DNA from: Dugong dugon
Taxonomy: Eukaryota > Chordata > Mammalia > Sirenia > Dugongidae
NCBI GenBank assembly: GCA_030035585.1
Contig: CM057471.1
Location: forward strand, 91,885,819 to 91,949,818
Length of the DNA: 64,000 nt
Direction of reading: 5' to 3'
A model generated the notes under the pieces. That model worked only from the letters and a program-made list of their open reading frames with translations, was not told the DNA's origin and made no database searches. The position numbers were made by a program, and so were the translations under genes. Positions 11,060 through 21,276 of the stretch are shown piece by piece (positions within the stretch are counted from its first letter, which is position 1; every line of letters begins with the position of its first letter).

Positions 11060-12797
11060 AAGATCATACGTTAACATGGTATTGATCACTTTTACTTTAT
11101 GTTCCTGTCAATGCTGCTTGGTATTTGTGCTCCACTCCCCCGACCCCAGCCCCTACCCCACCCGCCAGCAACCTTTACTACCCACTAATCCTTTTTTTTT
11201 AACTGTTCCTTACCAATATTCTGGTCTTTCTACATCATTCACTGCAAATTTCAACACCTAACTTTTTTCTTTATACCTTACTCACATTGCCATTCTTGGA
11301 GATGTCAATATCTCTGTTGTTTAAACCATCCAGGAGCCTGACCCTGCAGGTCACTGGCCTCCTCACTTACTGTGGTCTTTACTTGCACTCCATTTCAGTC
11401 ACTCACTCATATAGTCACGTCCTTGACCATTTCATCAATAAATGCACCACCTTCAAAGTTTCGACAACCACCGTTTATCCTGCATGTATATGTGTGTGCA
11501 TACTATTATTTCATATATAATATTTATTATATTTTATTGTATGTATTTTCACTCCACTATTCTTTAGCCTCACTAGTGTCTCTAATCCACTGACACTTAA
11601 CTTTTTCACAGCCCATCACTTCTTCCCTTGGTACTGCCCTCTACACCCTGTTTAGATCCCATGATCTATCATTATATCACTCACTCGCAACCCCTTCAAC
11701 TCTCTTGGCCCATGCTTACTATTTTACGCTCCTCTGGATAAACTCTAACCTTGGTTAATCCCAGCTGTCTGCCTACTCTATGCTTGTCTAAACGGTACCA
11801 GGGAAAAAACACAGAGCCATGCTGTCAGGTCCAAATTTGAAAATCATAAACAGAGTTGTTTGAAAATCATAACCAGAGAATCATAAAGACTCTCAACAAT
11901 TCAAATTTACTTCCATGATATATTTGTTCATTCATTTACCAAAATGGAGATGTAATATATTCTCTCTCCTCAAACCTCCAGCATCACTATACCTCCAACA
12001 TACGCATAGGCATATATGCTTAGCTAAAGATGTTGCTTCATATTTGACTGAGAAAATGGAAACCACCAGAGAGAAGTGCTTTAGTTTACCACCATCAACC
12101 CCATTACCCTCCCTGGATCTGTTACTACAGTCTCTACATTTTATTATTATTATTATTATTATGGATGAAATGTGCCTTCCCTATCTCCCCTTCTACTTGT
12201 GTTCTAGACTCCATCCACTTCCAGCTTCTCAGAGTGTCTAGTCATTCCTAGTCATCAACTTCTCCCTCTCTACTGAGTCATTTCCATCAACATACACACA
12301 TTCCTTAGTATGTCCCATTGACGTTCATTTCCAATGACCCCCACAAAACCTTCATTGGCCTCATAGTCCACCTCCAGTTTCTGAGGTACTTTTCTGCTCT
12401 TTTTCATGGCAAAAATTTCTGAATGGCATGCTTATAGTCCCGGTCTTCACTTCCTTTTATGCCCTCCTCTCATAAACCCATTATTGTTCCTACACAATTG
12501 ATTCTTCTTGTCAAGGTTATTGCTGGTCATCACCAAGGTCCTCCATGTTACAAATTTATTTGACTCTTTTATTTCTTCATCTTACTCAAATTGATGGCAA
12601 AATCAGACACTGTTAGCCACTCAATCCTCCTTGAAAAACACCCTCAATATCGGTAACTCCACATTTTGCTGTTTTTCCTTTTTATCCACTAGCTACTCCT
12701 TCTCAGTCTCTTTTTCTGCCCCCACCTTTAATTTAAACTTGAAAAATTTGAGTACCCCAGGGCTTGTCAAGGCTCCATTGTTCTCCATCTATAATAT
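11060..12797 (+). mobile_element. L2 LINE remnant, ORF2 region
   Basis: Pyrimidine-rich coding-like sequence typical of sense-strand L2 ORF2. The clearest landmarks are at 12240-12797: ctggtcatcaccaaggtcctcc, ccactcaatcctccttga, actccttctcagtctc and gagtaccccagggcttgtc, which match the reverse-transcriptase region of L2. Frames are broken throughout. The 5' limit is uncertain because the first kilobase is only weakly L2-like. Confidence 0.65.
12141..12162. repeat. (TTA)n microsatellite
   Basis: Seven or so perfect TTA units inside the L2 remnant. Confidence 0.9.
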
Positions 12798-12809
12798 TTC
12801 CCTTGGTGA

Positions 12810-13314
12810 AACTAATGGACCACAACTACCGTGGCCTCCACCAGACTGAGTCCAGTGCAGCTGGATGGTGCCCATCTACCACCACTGACTGCTCTGACTG
12901 GGATCACAACAGAGGGTCCTGGACATAGCTGGAGAAAAATGTAGAACAAAATTCTAACTCACAAAAAGAGACCAGATTTACTTGCCTGACAGAGACTGGT
13001 GCAACCCCGAGGATATGGTCTCCAACACCCTTTTAGCTTAGTAATGAAGTCACTCCCAAGGTTCACCGTTCAGCAAAAGATTAGACAGCTCCATAAAACA
13101 AAGCAAGACTAGTGGAATACAATAGTCCAGGGACAAGGCTAGAAGGCAGGAGGGGACAGGAAAGCTGGTAATAGGGAACCCAAGGTTGAGAAGCAACAGT
13201 GTTGACATGTCGTGGGTTTGTTAACCACTGTCATAAAACAATATGTATATTAACTGTTTAATGAGAAGTTATTTGTTCTGTAAACCTTAATCTAAAGTGC
13301 AATTAAAAAAAAAA
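12810..13314 (+). mobile_element. Young L1 3' end (afrotherian L1), 5'-truncated
   Basis: A ~505-bp unit beginning ggaccacaactaccgtggcc and ending in caattaaaaaaaaaa. It is flanked by a perfect 12-bp target duplication, ttcccttggtga, at 12798-12809 and 13315-13326. The same 3' end recurs at 26886, 27205 and 28201. The 5' truncation, A tail and duplication are L1-type hallmarks; no reading frame remains. Assignment to L1 rather than another poly-A LINE rests on memory of elephant L1 3' ends. Confidence 0.8.
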
Positions 13315-13326
13315 TTCCCTTGGTGA

Positions 13327-13682
13327 GCTTATATACATACCCATGGTTTTAAACCATTGTTGTGGAAGACTATCAAATTTATATCTCCATCACTGACCTC
13401 TTTAAAGAGCTCTAAACTCTAAACTATAATTCCATGTTTCACGTTTACGCTTAAATACCTAATCACCTTTTTAATCCTAAAGTGATCAAACAGAACCTTG
13501 ATTTCATCCCCAAACTTGTACCTTTGCACACTTCTGCACCTCAGTAACTGTTCCTACTAACCACCTGGTGCTCAGGTCCAACTGTTAAGTATCATTTTGG
13601 ATTGTCCTCTTTCCCTCATCCCTCATGCATCAGATGCAATCCCTTAACAAGTAACATCATATCCATCTCCAAAATAGATTTT
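13327..13682 (+). mobile_element. L2 LINE remnant, continuation
   Basis: Continues the interrupted L2 after the L1 insert. Landmarks: 'atttatatctccatcactgacctc', 'ccaacttgt'-type blocks and 'attttggattgtcctctttccctcatcc', which is the late ORF2/3' region of L2. Ends where an L1M half begins ('catctccaaaatagatttta'). Confidence 0.65.
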
Positions 13683-14758
13683 ATATCAACAAATTGAAGA
13701 GAATCTGAAGAATGGGAGAAAATATTTGGAACCATATATCTGATAAGGATTTAATATCAGAATATATAAAGTATTACTACAACTCAACAACAAAATAACA
13801 AACAACTCAGTCAAAAAATAGACAAAGGACTTGAATAGACATTTCACCAACAAAGATATACAAATGGACAATAATCACATAAAAAGATGCTCAACATCAT
13901 TTGTCCTTAAGGAAATGCAAATCAAAACCGCACTGAGATACCACTTCACCCACACTAGGATGGCTACTATCAGAAAAACGGAAAACAGCAAATGTTGACA
14001 AGGATGTGGAGAAATTGGAACCCTCATCCATTGTTTGGTAGGATTATAAAATGGTGCAGTCACTGTGGAAAATAGTTTCTCAAAAGTAAACATAGAATCA
14101 TCATATGACCCAACAATTCTACCTCTAGGCATAAAATAATTGGAAGCAGGGAACAAATAGATACTTGTACATGTATGTTCATAGCAGCTCTGTTCACAAC
14201 AGCCAAAAGATAAAATCAACCTGAGTATCCATCAACAGATAAATGGATAATCTAAGTGTGGTATGTACATACAATGGAATATTACTCAGCCATAAAGAGA
14301 AATAAAGTGCTGATACATGCTACAACATGGAAGCTTGAAAACATTACACTGAGTGAAATAAGTCAGACACAAAAGGGCAAATACTGTATGATCCTACCTT
14401 AACCAAAAAGTCGGCAGTTCATATCCACCTGCCGCTCCTTGGAAACCCTACCCTGTCCTATAGGGTTGCTATGAGTCAGAATCGACTTGATGGCAACAGG
14501 TTTGGTTTCGGTTTTATATGAAATATGTAGAATAGGCAAATGCGTGGAGACCAAAGTTTATTAGTGGTGAGGTGGGGAGTAGAGAAGTTAAGGGACACTG
14601 AGTTGCTGTTAAGGATGATAAAAAAAAATTGGAAACAGTGGTGATGTTTATGCAACATGGAAAAGTAACTAATGCTGCTGAATTGTACACTTAAAAATGG
14701 TTGAAATGGCAAATATTTTGTTACATATATTTTACCACAATAAAAAAGAGTAAAAATA
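13683..14758 (+). mobile_element. L1M 3' half inserted in L2, split by AfroSINE
   Basis: Contains the L1 ORF2 C-terminal region (aagatatacaaatggacaat, ggatgtggagaaattggaac, caatggaatattactcagcc) and the 3' UTR ending tgaattgtacacttaaaaatgg...ttttaccacaataaaaaag. Many frameshifts; the minus-strand frames over it are antisense artefacts. An AfroSINE fragment splits it at 14396-14514. Confidence 0.9.
14396..14514 (+). mobile_element. AfroSINE fragment inside L1M
   Basis: Starts at ccttaaccaaaaagtcggcagttc, so the first ~35 bases of the tRNA head are missing. The tail gggttgctatgagtcagaatcgac and ggcaacaggtttggttt is well preserved, suggesting a young copy. Confidence 0.9.
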
Positions 14759-14779
14759 AATGACAAGAGAGAAAAATAT

Positions 14780-15445
14780 ATATACATTTTAAATCCATCC
14801 ATTCCTCTTTATCTCTACTACACCACCAGTTCCAATTCAATCATTATCCCCTGAATGATTTCTCTGGTCTCCTACCCGGTTACTTTACTTACACACACAC
14901 ACACATGCACACACAAACTGAGGTATTAAAAAAAACATAAATCCCCTCATACACACATACAGACACACACACACACACTTAAAATCCCTCACTGAATTTC
15001 CTTTGCACTTAGAATAAAATCTAAAGCCCTTACTACAAGAATCTGTATGACATTACCCACTTCAGCTTTTCCAGCCTCTGGTCCAACCACTCTCGCCTTG
15101 CTTCAGCCCCAGTGGCCTTGTTTTTATTCCTCAAACTCACCAAACTTTCTCCTGCCTCAAGGCCTTTGCACTTGCTATCACCTTTGCCTTGAATACTCTG
15201 CTCCCAGTTCTTCGTGTGGTTGGCTCCTTCTTAGCACAGCTCAAACTCCATCTTTACAGAGGTCCCATCTGTCTCCAACACATGGCTCTGCTTTAGTTTC
15301 TTTAAAGCACTTACCATTCTCTGAGACCGTCTTGTCCAGTGCTTTGTTTGTTTGTTTACTTGCTTTTTTGTGTGAGTCAGCTCTCCAGAAGTCAAGGACC
15401 TCGTGTATTTTGTTCACTAGTATTTCTGGAACATAGACCATATAG
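14780..15445 (+). mobile_element. L2 LINE remnant, 3' portion
   Basis: Resumes L2 after the L1M: tttcctttgcacttagaataaaatct, 'ttccagcctctggtccaacc', ctgcctcaaggcctttgcacttgc and agctcaaactccatctttac. These are the well-known end blocks of L2. The 129-residue open frame at 15047-15436 is derived from it and is not a gene. Confidence 0.85.
14889..14981. repeat. Two (CA)n microsatellite tracts
   Basis: CA runs at 14889-14916 and 14952-14981, separated by a short AT-rich spacer, inside the L2 remnant. Confidence 0.9.
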
Positions 15446-15460
15446 AGCATATTGTTTTTA

Positions 15461-15762
15461 TTGTTGTTGTTAGATGCTATAGATTCAGTCCCCAACTCAT
15501 CCAACTCCATGCACGATGAATTTGGACAGTTGTGATCCATAGGGTTTTCATTGGCTGATTCTCAGAAGTAGATCACCAGGCCTTTCTTCCTAGTTCATCT
15601 TAGTCTGGAAACTCTGCTGATACCTGTTCAGCATCACAGCAACATGCAAGCCTTCACAGACAAGTGGTGGCTGTGCTTGAGATACATAGGCTTGGAATTG
15701 AAACCAGGTCTCCCACATAGAAGGCAAAGGATTTTACTGTGGAACCACCCCACCACTGTCCT
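15461..15762 (-). mobile_element. tRNA-Gly-headed afrotherian SINE, near full length
   Basis: Read on the minus strand: a glycine-tRNA-like head (its complement covers about 15690-15762, with ggttccacagtaaaatcc-type wear), then a body with cagcatcacagcaacatgcaag (complement), then gatcaccaggcctttcttcc and a (TTG)n tail at 15461. The body matches the RTE 5' region at 42640-42853. Confidence 0.8.
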
Positions 15763-15796
15763 CCACCTAGAGCATAGTACAAAAAGAAAAAGAAAA

Positions 15797-16004
15797 ACAA
15801 AAAGCCAATTGCCATTAAGCCGATTCTGATTCATGGCGACCCCGTGTGTTTCAGAGTAGAACTGCACTCCATAGCGTTTTCACGGCTGTGACCTTTCAGA
15901 AGCAGGTTGCCAGGCCTTTCTTCCAAGGCATCTCTGGGTGGGTTCAAATAGTCAACCTTGCAGTAGTAGTAGAGCACAAACCATTTGCGCCACCCAGGGA
16001 CTCC
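15797..16004 (-). mobile_element. AfroSINE, long subfamily
   Basis: Complete copy from aagccaattgccattaagcc to gcgccacccagggactcc (complement). Flanks repeat gagcatagta (15770-15779) and gagcataata (16007-16016), a 10-bp target duplication with one mismatch. Confidence 0.94.
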
Positions 16005-16035
16005 TTGAGCATAATAGACACTAAAGAAATGTGTG

Positions 16036-16082
16036 GGATGAAGGAAGGGAGGGAGGAAGGAAAGAAGGAGAGAGGAAGGAAA
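16036..16082. repeat. (GGAA)n-type purine microsatellite
   Basis: Run of GGAA/GGGA/GAAA units (gaaggaagggagggaggaag and so on) directly downstream of the SINE target duplication. Confidence 0.9.
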
Positions 16083-16580
16083 TAGGTTTAATGATCTTTT
16101 CATAAATGGAATCATACAACTACTTGCACAGTTTTTCTAACAACTATCTCTTCAACTTCTTCAAGTAAATTTCATTCCTACCAGTTTTGCATAAAAAAGT
16201 ACAGAGATAGCTTAGCTCGGAGGCATGGCCCTGTTAAATAAAACTAATCTGACAGGATCAGACCACCGGGGTTTGGTCATTCACATTCTGGATGGCTGGA
16301 AATGATAATGCGCCAAACCTCCTTGGGTACTCGGTGAACCACACTCTCCACCACCTCCCTGCACACTCCAGGCAATTACCCATCTGGCTTGCCTGGCTCA
16401 CCCAACTGTATTTGAATGAGGTTGCTTGGCTGAAAGTGAATGGTGTGTGTCCAACCTGAAAGGCAGCCTCCAGCAGTGGTACACAGACCTACTTCCATCT
16501 TCAGCCACCCTCTCCAGACTGGAGTCAGAAGCCTCCCAAAAAGCAGCAGAACTGTGGGAGGCAGACAAGGAAAAGGAGAG
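16083..16580. other. No recognisable repeat; mixed sequence
   Basis: Balanced composition. Overlapping 73-97 residue frames on both strands (16376-16691) have no recognisable domain. They are antisense to each other, which argues against coding use. Confidence 0.35.
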
Positions 16581-16584
16581 CCCG

Positions 16585-16705
16585 TGGTGGGAGTCAAGAG
16601 GCCTGAGTTCTGATTCCTGCCTGTTTCTAACTTGCTGTGTGACTTGACCGACTCTCAGCACCATTCTGAATTGCTGTTTCCCCAACTGCAAAATTTAGGG
16701 ATCGT
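16585..16705 (+). mobile_element. MIR SINE fragment
   Basis: Core matches: gttctgattcctgcctgtttct, taacttgctgtgtgacttga, then 'ctgtttccccaactgcaaaat'. Typical sense-strand MIR with normal old divergence. Confidence 0.8.
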
Positions 16706-17305
16706 ACTAGTTGACCTCTGACATTCCAGAGTTGTCAATCACCAAGCGGTAAGCATTTGCTGGGATGCAAATTCTCCAACCCAGCAAGCTAACGTCCGAC
16801 TTGGGATAAGTGGGATTACTGTCATTTGGGTTTTTGATATTCTCCCAGAAGCTCATATTGATGAGGTTCCCCTCACCACATGCCTTTGGCATAGATGGGT
16901 GACAAACACTAATTACCTTGCTTTGCTGGAGGAGGAAATAAGACGCAGAATGAATAAGTGACTCACTCTCTGTTTACCAAAAGCATAGTCAGACAGAGAC
17001 TAGAAATTCACGAGCATCTGAGCAGCAGACCTGGTCTCAGCACACTAGGCCACAAGGCCCTGCTGAAGCATATGGTGCTGTACTTTGTTTTTTTATTCTG
17101 AAATAGATGAAAAACACTGCATGACTGCATGCTCTTCTTTGAACTGCTATTAGTGGTAATGCAATTGCATAAAAGAGAGAAAGTTCTGTTTACTTCAAAA
17201 AGCAACCTATGGAGATTCTGTGTGGTCAGGCAGTGAGGTAGATGGGGAGACCATGGCTTTGAAGTAAAAGACATTCATCTCTGTTTTGTGAGCAAACATG
17301 TTGCC

Positions 17306-17466
17306 CCAAATCAAACCCGTTGCCGTCAAGTCAACTCCAACTCATAGTAACCCTATAAGACAGAGTAGAACTCCCATAGTGTTTCCAAGGAGGGCCTGGT
17401 GGATTAGAACCACTGCCCTTTTGGTGAGTAGTTGAGCTCTTAGCCACTGCATCACCAGGGCTCCAT
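17306..17466 (-). mobile_element. AfroSINE, short subfamily
   Basis: Complement of head at tcaccagggctcc (17452-17464) and tail at aatcaaacccgttgccgtc. Flanked by a perfect 11-bp target duplication aacatgttgcc at 17295-17305 and 17467-17477. One of the cleanest insertions in the window. Confidence 0.96.
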
Positions 17467-17494
17467 AACATGTTGCCAGAAATTAAGAAATAAC

Positions 17495-17655
17495 ACGTAA
17501 ATGATAGAGATACATGAGACTCAATTCCACTTCTAGCTTTGCCACTTACAAGAAAGACACTAAGTTTCTGCACCTTAATTTTCTCATCTGTAAAATGTGA
17601 CTGATAGCAGTTGCCCACATATTCTTGGAAGGATGATATGTAGTGAGAAAAGGCA
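17495..17655 (+). mobile_element. MIR SINE
   Basis: Contains ctagctttgccacttac, then aatttt ctcatctgtaaaatg and the later ggaaggatgatatgt block. The AfroSINE at 17306 lies just upstream. Confidence 0.75.
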
Positions 17656-17951
17656 GTTACCCATGGTGGTTGCTCAATTAATTATAATGGTTCCTTCTTT
17701 CTCCTCCTTCCTGCCTAGAGAAAGCAAAACAAAGCACTCCTTACCCACATGCCATCTATACCCAAAGCACTCCTCCCACTCACCCGACACAGAAGGCTCA
17801 TAGATTCTCAGGGCCAGTGGCCCATAGCCCATGGTTTAAGAGGTACCGTGGAATCTCCAGTTCCAGCCTGACTAATGACATGCTGTATCATAGGAGATAA
17901 ATAACTGACACTGTGTCTCCACCTATAAAAGTGGTTTCCAACATAGTAAGG

Positions 17952-18047
17952 ATTGTGAGGATGGTGCAGGACCAGGTAGTGTTTTGTTCTGTTGTACCTA
18001 AGGTCTCTATGAGTCAGAACTGACTCGATGGCACCTAATAACAATGA
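17952..18047 (+). mobile_element. RTE (BovB-like) LINE 3' terminus, short
   Basis: About 95 bp beginning attgtgaggatggtgcagga and ending actcgatggcacctaataac. This is the extreme 3' end of the RTE found at 58157-58397, severely 5'-truncated, and it abuts a tRNA-Gly SINE. Confidence 0.85.
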
Positions 18048-18391
18048 AGGCAGTGGTGATTCAGTGGTAGAATTCTCACTTCCCATGTGGGAGACCAGGG
18101 TTCAATTCCTGGCCAATGCACCACAAGCATAACAACCACCCATCAGTGCTGGAGACTTGTATGTTGCTGTGATGCTGAACAGGTTTCAACAGAGCTTCCA
18201 GACTAAAACCAAACTAGGAAGAAAGTCCTGGTGATCTACTTCCAGAAATTAGCCAATGAAAACCCTATAGATCACAACTGTGTGATCCACACCTAATCAA
18301 GGGGTTGGCACAGGAACAGGCAGTGTTTCATCCATGGTGCATGGGGTCACCATCGGTCAGGGTCTAACTTGATGTCAACTAACAACAATAA
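18048..18391 (+). mobile_element. tRNA-Gly-headed afrotherian SINE, full length
   Basis: The head at 18050-18120 is 71 nt long, exactly a glycine tRNA length, with A-box-like gattcagtgg and B-box ggttcaattcc. Its anticodon stem is CTCAC/GTGGG around a TTCCCAT loop (anticodon CCC, Gly). The body (tgttgctgtgatgctgaac, ttcaacagagcttccag, aaactaggaagaaagtcctgg) matches the RTE 5' region at 42640-42853. The tail ends in gatgtcaactaacaacaata, like RTE. Confidence 0.85.
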
Positions 18392-18975
18392 CCAAATTGT
18401 CCCAGAGAATATTCTGAACGCAATTAAGATAAGGTTTATACAAGGCTTATAAACTCTTGAACATAAAGCATACAAACTAAGTACTACCACTTTTGGCAAG
18501 CAAGCCTTTCATGTTACACTCAGTGCCTCTACTTGTTTGAATAGCCACCTCAGCTAACTTGCCCAGCTGCTGGCCCTCTATCTTTCCATCAGAAGAGACA
18601 TCCTGGAAGCCAAAAGAATAAGAGAAAAGAGACACCGACTAGGGAAAAGAAGGGAATTCACCAACAAGATAAATTTTGTATCACAGCTAATGCTTCCTTT
18701 TCTTACCTCTCAGAACTGAGGAGTTAGTTTTCTACCATCAAGCTTCCCTACAAGGTTGAAAACAAAGGACTTAAGACAAGATGACAAGCAGAGGCAAGTT
18801 TACATTTAGGTCCAGGCAAGTTGCTAGGAGACCTGTGTCCTTCTGGTGATGTAAAAAGAGCCCTAGATGCTGAGCAAGGAGCCATATTTTCTGGCCTGCC
18901 TCCACTGCCAGCTGGCTGGGTGCTGATCTGTAGATGAGTGTCTCTCTGAGACTCAGTTCCTCATCTCTCTGCGGT
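18392..18975. other. No recognisable repeat or gene
   Basis: Mixed sequence with a 75-residue minus-strand frame (18771-18998) that runs into the next SINE and has no recognisable domain. Confidence 0.35.
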
Positions 18976-18980
18976 AGAAT

Positions 18981-19198
18981 GGAGTCCCTGAGTGGCACAA
19001 ACAGTTAAGTGCTCAGCTACTAACCAAATGCTTGGTGGTTCAAATTCATCCAAAGGTGTCTTAAAAGAAAGACCTGGTGATCTACTTCCAAAAGATCACA
19101 GCCATTGAAAATCCTATAAAGGACAGTTCTATTCTGACACACATGTAGTCGCCATGAGTCAGGATTGACTCCTCAATAACTGGTTTGCTTTTTGGCTT
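18981..19198 (+). mobile_element. AfroSINE, long subfamily
   Basis: Head ggagtccctgagtggcac, box-B-like ggtggttcaaattcatcc, middle gaaagacctggtgatctac, tail tcgccatgagtcaggattgac. The flanks both contain ggtaga, compatible with a short worn target duplication. Confidence 0.93.
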
Positions 19199-19439
19199 GG
19201 TATGGTAGAGCTAAATTGTCCCCAAGATGCTTACTAGCACTACAGTCTTATGAATCCTCCTATATAAGGTTCATAGACACTGATGCACAGTATCCACCAT
19301 ACCTTATATTCACTGTGTTTGGGGATCAGATGTCCAAAGACTCATTGTTATTTTTACAGTCTCTCACATGACATTGTTCCATTTTTTTTTTAAGGTAAGA
19401 ACAAATTTTATTTCCCAGAGAGAAATAAAACATATGCAG

Positions 19440-19540
19440 TAACTATGGATTCCAATACATCTGTATCATTAACAAGTTTCCCAGGTGTTTTAGACAAAGA
19501 AGATCCAAGGACCACATTCTGAGAAACTCGGATCTAGAGA
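19440..19540. mobile_element. MER5A-like hAT fragment
   Basis: Weak match to the MER5A group: 'aacaagtttcccaggtg' followed by 'ggaccacattctgagaaac', the usual right half of the element. The left half is lost. Confidence 0.5.
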
Positions 19541-19750
19541 TACATACCCCAAACTGTCAACTGAGAAGAAAACAAGAAAAGGTATTTTTAGTGTTTTCTC
19601 TATTTATTTTTAGTATTTGAATGTTTAATGATAAACATATAGCCATCTACTAATGTTATAGTATATAAAGAAACAAATAATAAAAATATCTTTAAAAAGT
19701 GATTATTCCTAAACCTCATAGACAGCGTTTTGAAAATATAGATTCCTGGA

Positions 19751-20134
19751 TACTTAGTTTCCTAATGCTGCTGTAACAGAAACACTACAAGTAAGTGTCT
19801 TTAAAAATAGAAATTTATTTTCTCACAATTCTGGAAGCTAAAAGTCCAAATCAAGGTCTTGGCTGTGTTGGTTTCTTCCTTTTAGGTAGTCTCAGGGGTT
19901 CCTTGGTGATCCTCACATGGCATCTGTCTTGCCTCAGTGTGTACATCTCCATCTCTATGTCTAATCTGATCTTTCTAGAACTCAAAAGTGATTAGATTTA
20001 GAACCCATCTTACTTAAGGTATGATCTAATTAATATATCGAAGAAAACCCTATTTCCAAATAGAATTACATCTCCAGGTATAGGGGTTAGGATTCCAACA
20101 CATATTTTAGGGGGATATAATTCAATTCATAATA
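19751..20134 (-). mobile_element. Solo LTR, MaLR-like (ERVL group)
   Basis: Minus-strand LTR of about 384 bp with the family marks aatttattttctcacaattctgg, catggcatctgtctt, gattagatttagaaccca and the end gatataattcaattcataata. Flanked by ctgga (19746-19750) and ctggg (20135-20139), a 5-bp duplication with one mismatch, as expected for ERVL/MaLR. No internal retroviral sequence. Confidence 0.82.
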
Positions 20135-20248
20135 CTGGGCCTCACCATTTTTCTACTAAATCAGGAACTCTGGGCTGAGCCATGGGGTCATGACAGTGGT
20201 TAATGGCCCAGGTATAGGTATATTTACAAAGACCCTAAGGCAATGCGA

Positions 20249-20466
20249 GGAGTCCCTGGTTGGTGCAAATGGTTAAGCACTCCGCTACTAGAGGAAAGAT
20301 TGGCAGTTTGAACCCACCCAGAGGCACCTTGGAAGAAAGGCCTGTGGGTCTACTTCTAGAAGGTCACAGCCATGAAAACCCTACGGAGCGCAGTTCTACT
20401 CTGAAATACCTGGGGCTGCCGCAGTCAGAATTGACTTGATGGCAGCTGGTTGGGTTTTGGTTTTGT
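20249..20466 (+). mobile_element. AfroSINE, long subfamily
   Basis: Head ggagtccctggttggtgc, box-B-like ggcagtttgaacccacc, middle ttggaagaaaggcctgtggg, tail agtcagaattgacttgatgg followed by ggttttggttttg. Complete. Confidence 0.93.
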
Positions 20467-20584
20467 AAAGTGATTGCTGACAATTGGAAGCCACTGTCAT
20501 AGAGCAAAGCCTCAGGAGCCAAGTCTAGCAAGCACGTCAGTCGCCTCTCCTCAGTGCCCAGCTGAAGTAATCGCCCCTCTAACA

Positions 20585-20880
20585 CGTGAACATCTGTGAT
20601 AATCATCGTGGAGAGCCGGCTTGTTTGTTAATGGGGAAAGAAAAGCTATTTACCTCATTTGCAAGCCAAGGGAGAGCTTAATTAATGTCAGAGCAGATAC
20701 GATTTCCTCCTCTCTCTTTGCCCTAGGAACTCACAGGGATGACGAGAGGATTTTTAATTAATGTTTGAAAAGCATTCTGAGATCCCTGGACAAGAGGCAC
20801 TGGAGAAATGCACAATATGGTTATTGTTGTTATTAATAGTAGGAGAATTAATAAAAATAATAAAGTCCTCTAAAGTGATT
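20585..20880. other. Possible conserved non-coding element with paired homeodomain-type sites
   Basis: Repeat-free block with two identical decamers ttaattaatg at 20678-20687 and 20754-20763, 76 bp apart. TAATTA is the core of many homeodomain sites. Neighbouring words such as cctcatttgcaagcc look non-degenerate. Function is inferred only; alignment to other mammals would be decisive. Confidence 0.35.
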
Positions 20881-21129
20881 TTTTAAAAACTCGAAGACGT
20901 CAATGGCCAGTGTGTTTTTGTGGCAAGAGATTTTGGAGGGAAAGAGGAAGAAAGGAAAAAGATGTAAGTAAAACAAAGGACACCTTTTTCCTATTCTTGT
21001 TTTACTCACTGGAACTGGGTAACATTTTGAGGTTCTAGCGTAAAAGGTTTGATGAGAACTTCTTAAACTTTCCCAAAGTAAATTAAAACTCAACTATTAA
21101 TTTCTAAACTACCAGTGAAAGATTCCAAA

Positions 21130-21271
21130 GGAACATAGCCATGAAGGCAAGAGGAAGGGTTTGGGAACAAACATTCTGAATTTTGGAATTGCCATTTGCT
21201 ATTTACTGACTTACCATTTACCAATTATTTGACCTTGGGCAAGACACAGTGTCTGATTCTTTATTGGTAAA
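21130..21271 (+). mobile_element. MIR SINE
   Basis: Contains tttaccaattatttgaccttgg and gcaagacacagtgtctgattc, a diverged MIR core, cut off by the LTR inserted at 21277. Confidence 0.65.
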
Positions 21272-21276
21272 ACTGG

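Noticed and set aside
15047-15436. 129-codon plus-strand frame
   Set aside because: Lies in the well-known 3' portion of L2; coding-like look is a relic of L2.
18050-18120. Functional glycine tRNA gene
   Set aside because: The 71-nt tRNA-like sequence is fused directly to a SINE body, and a second copy sits at 15461-15762. It is a SINE head.
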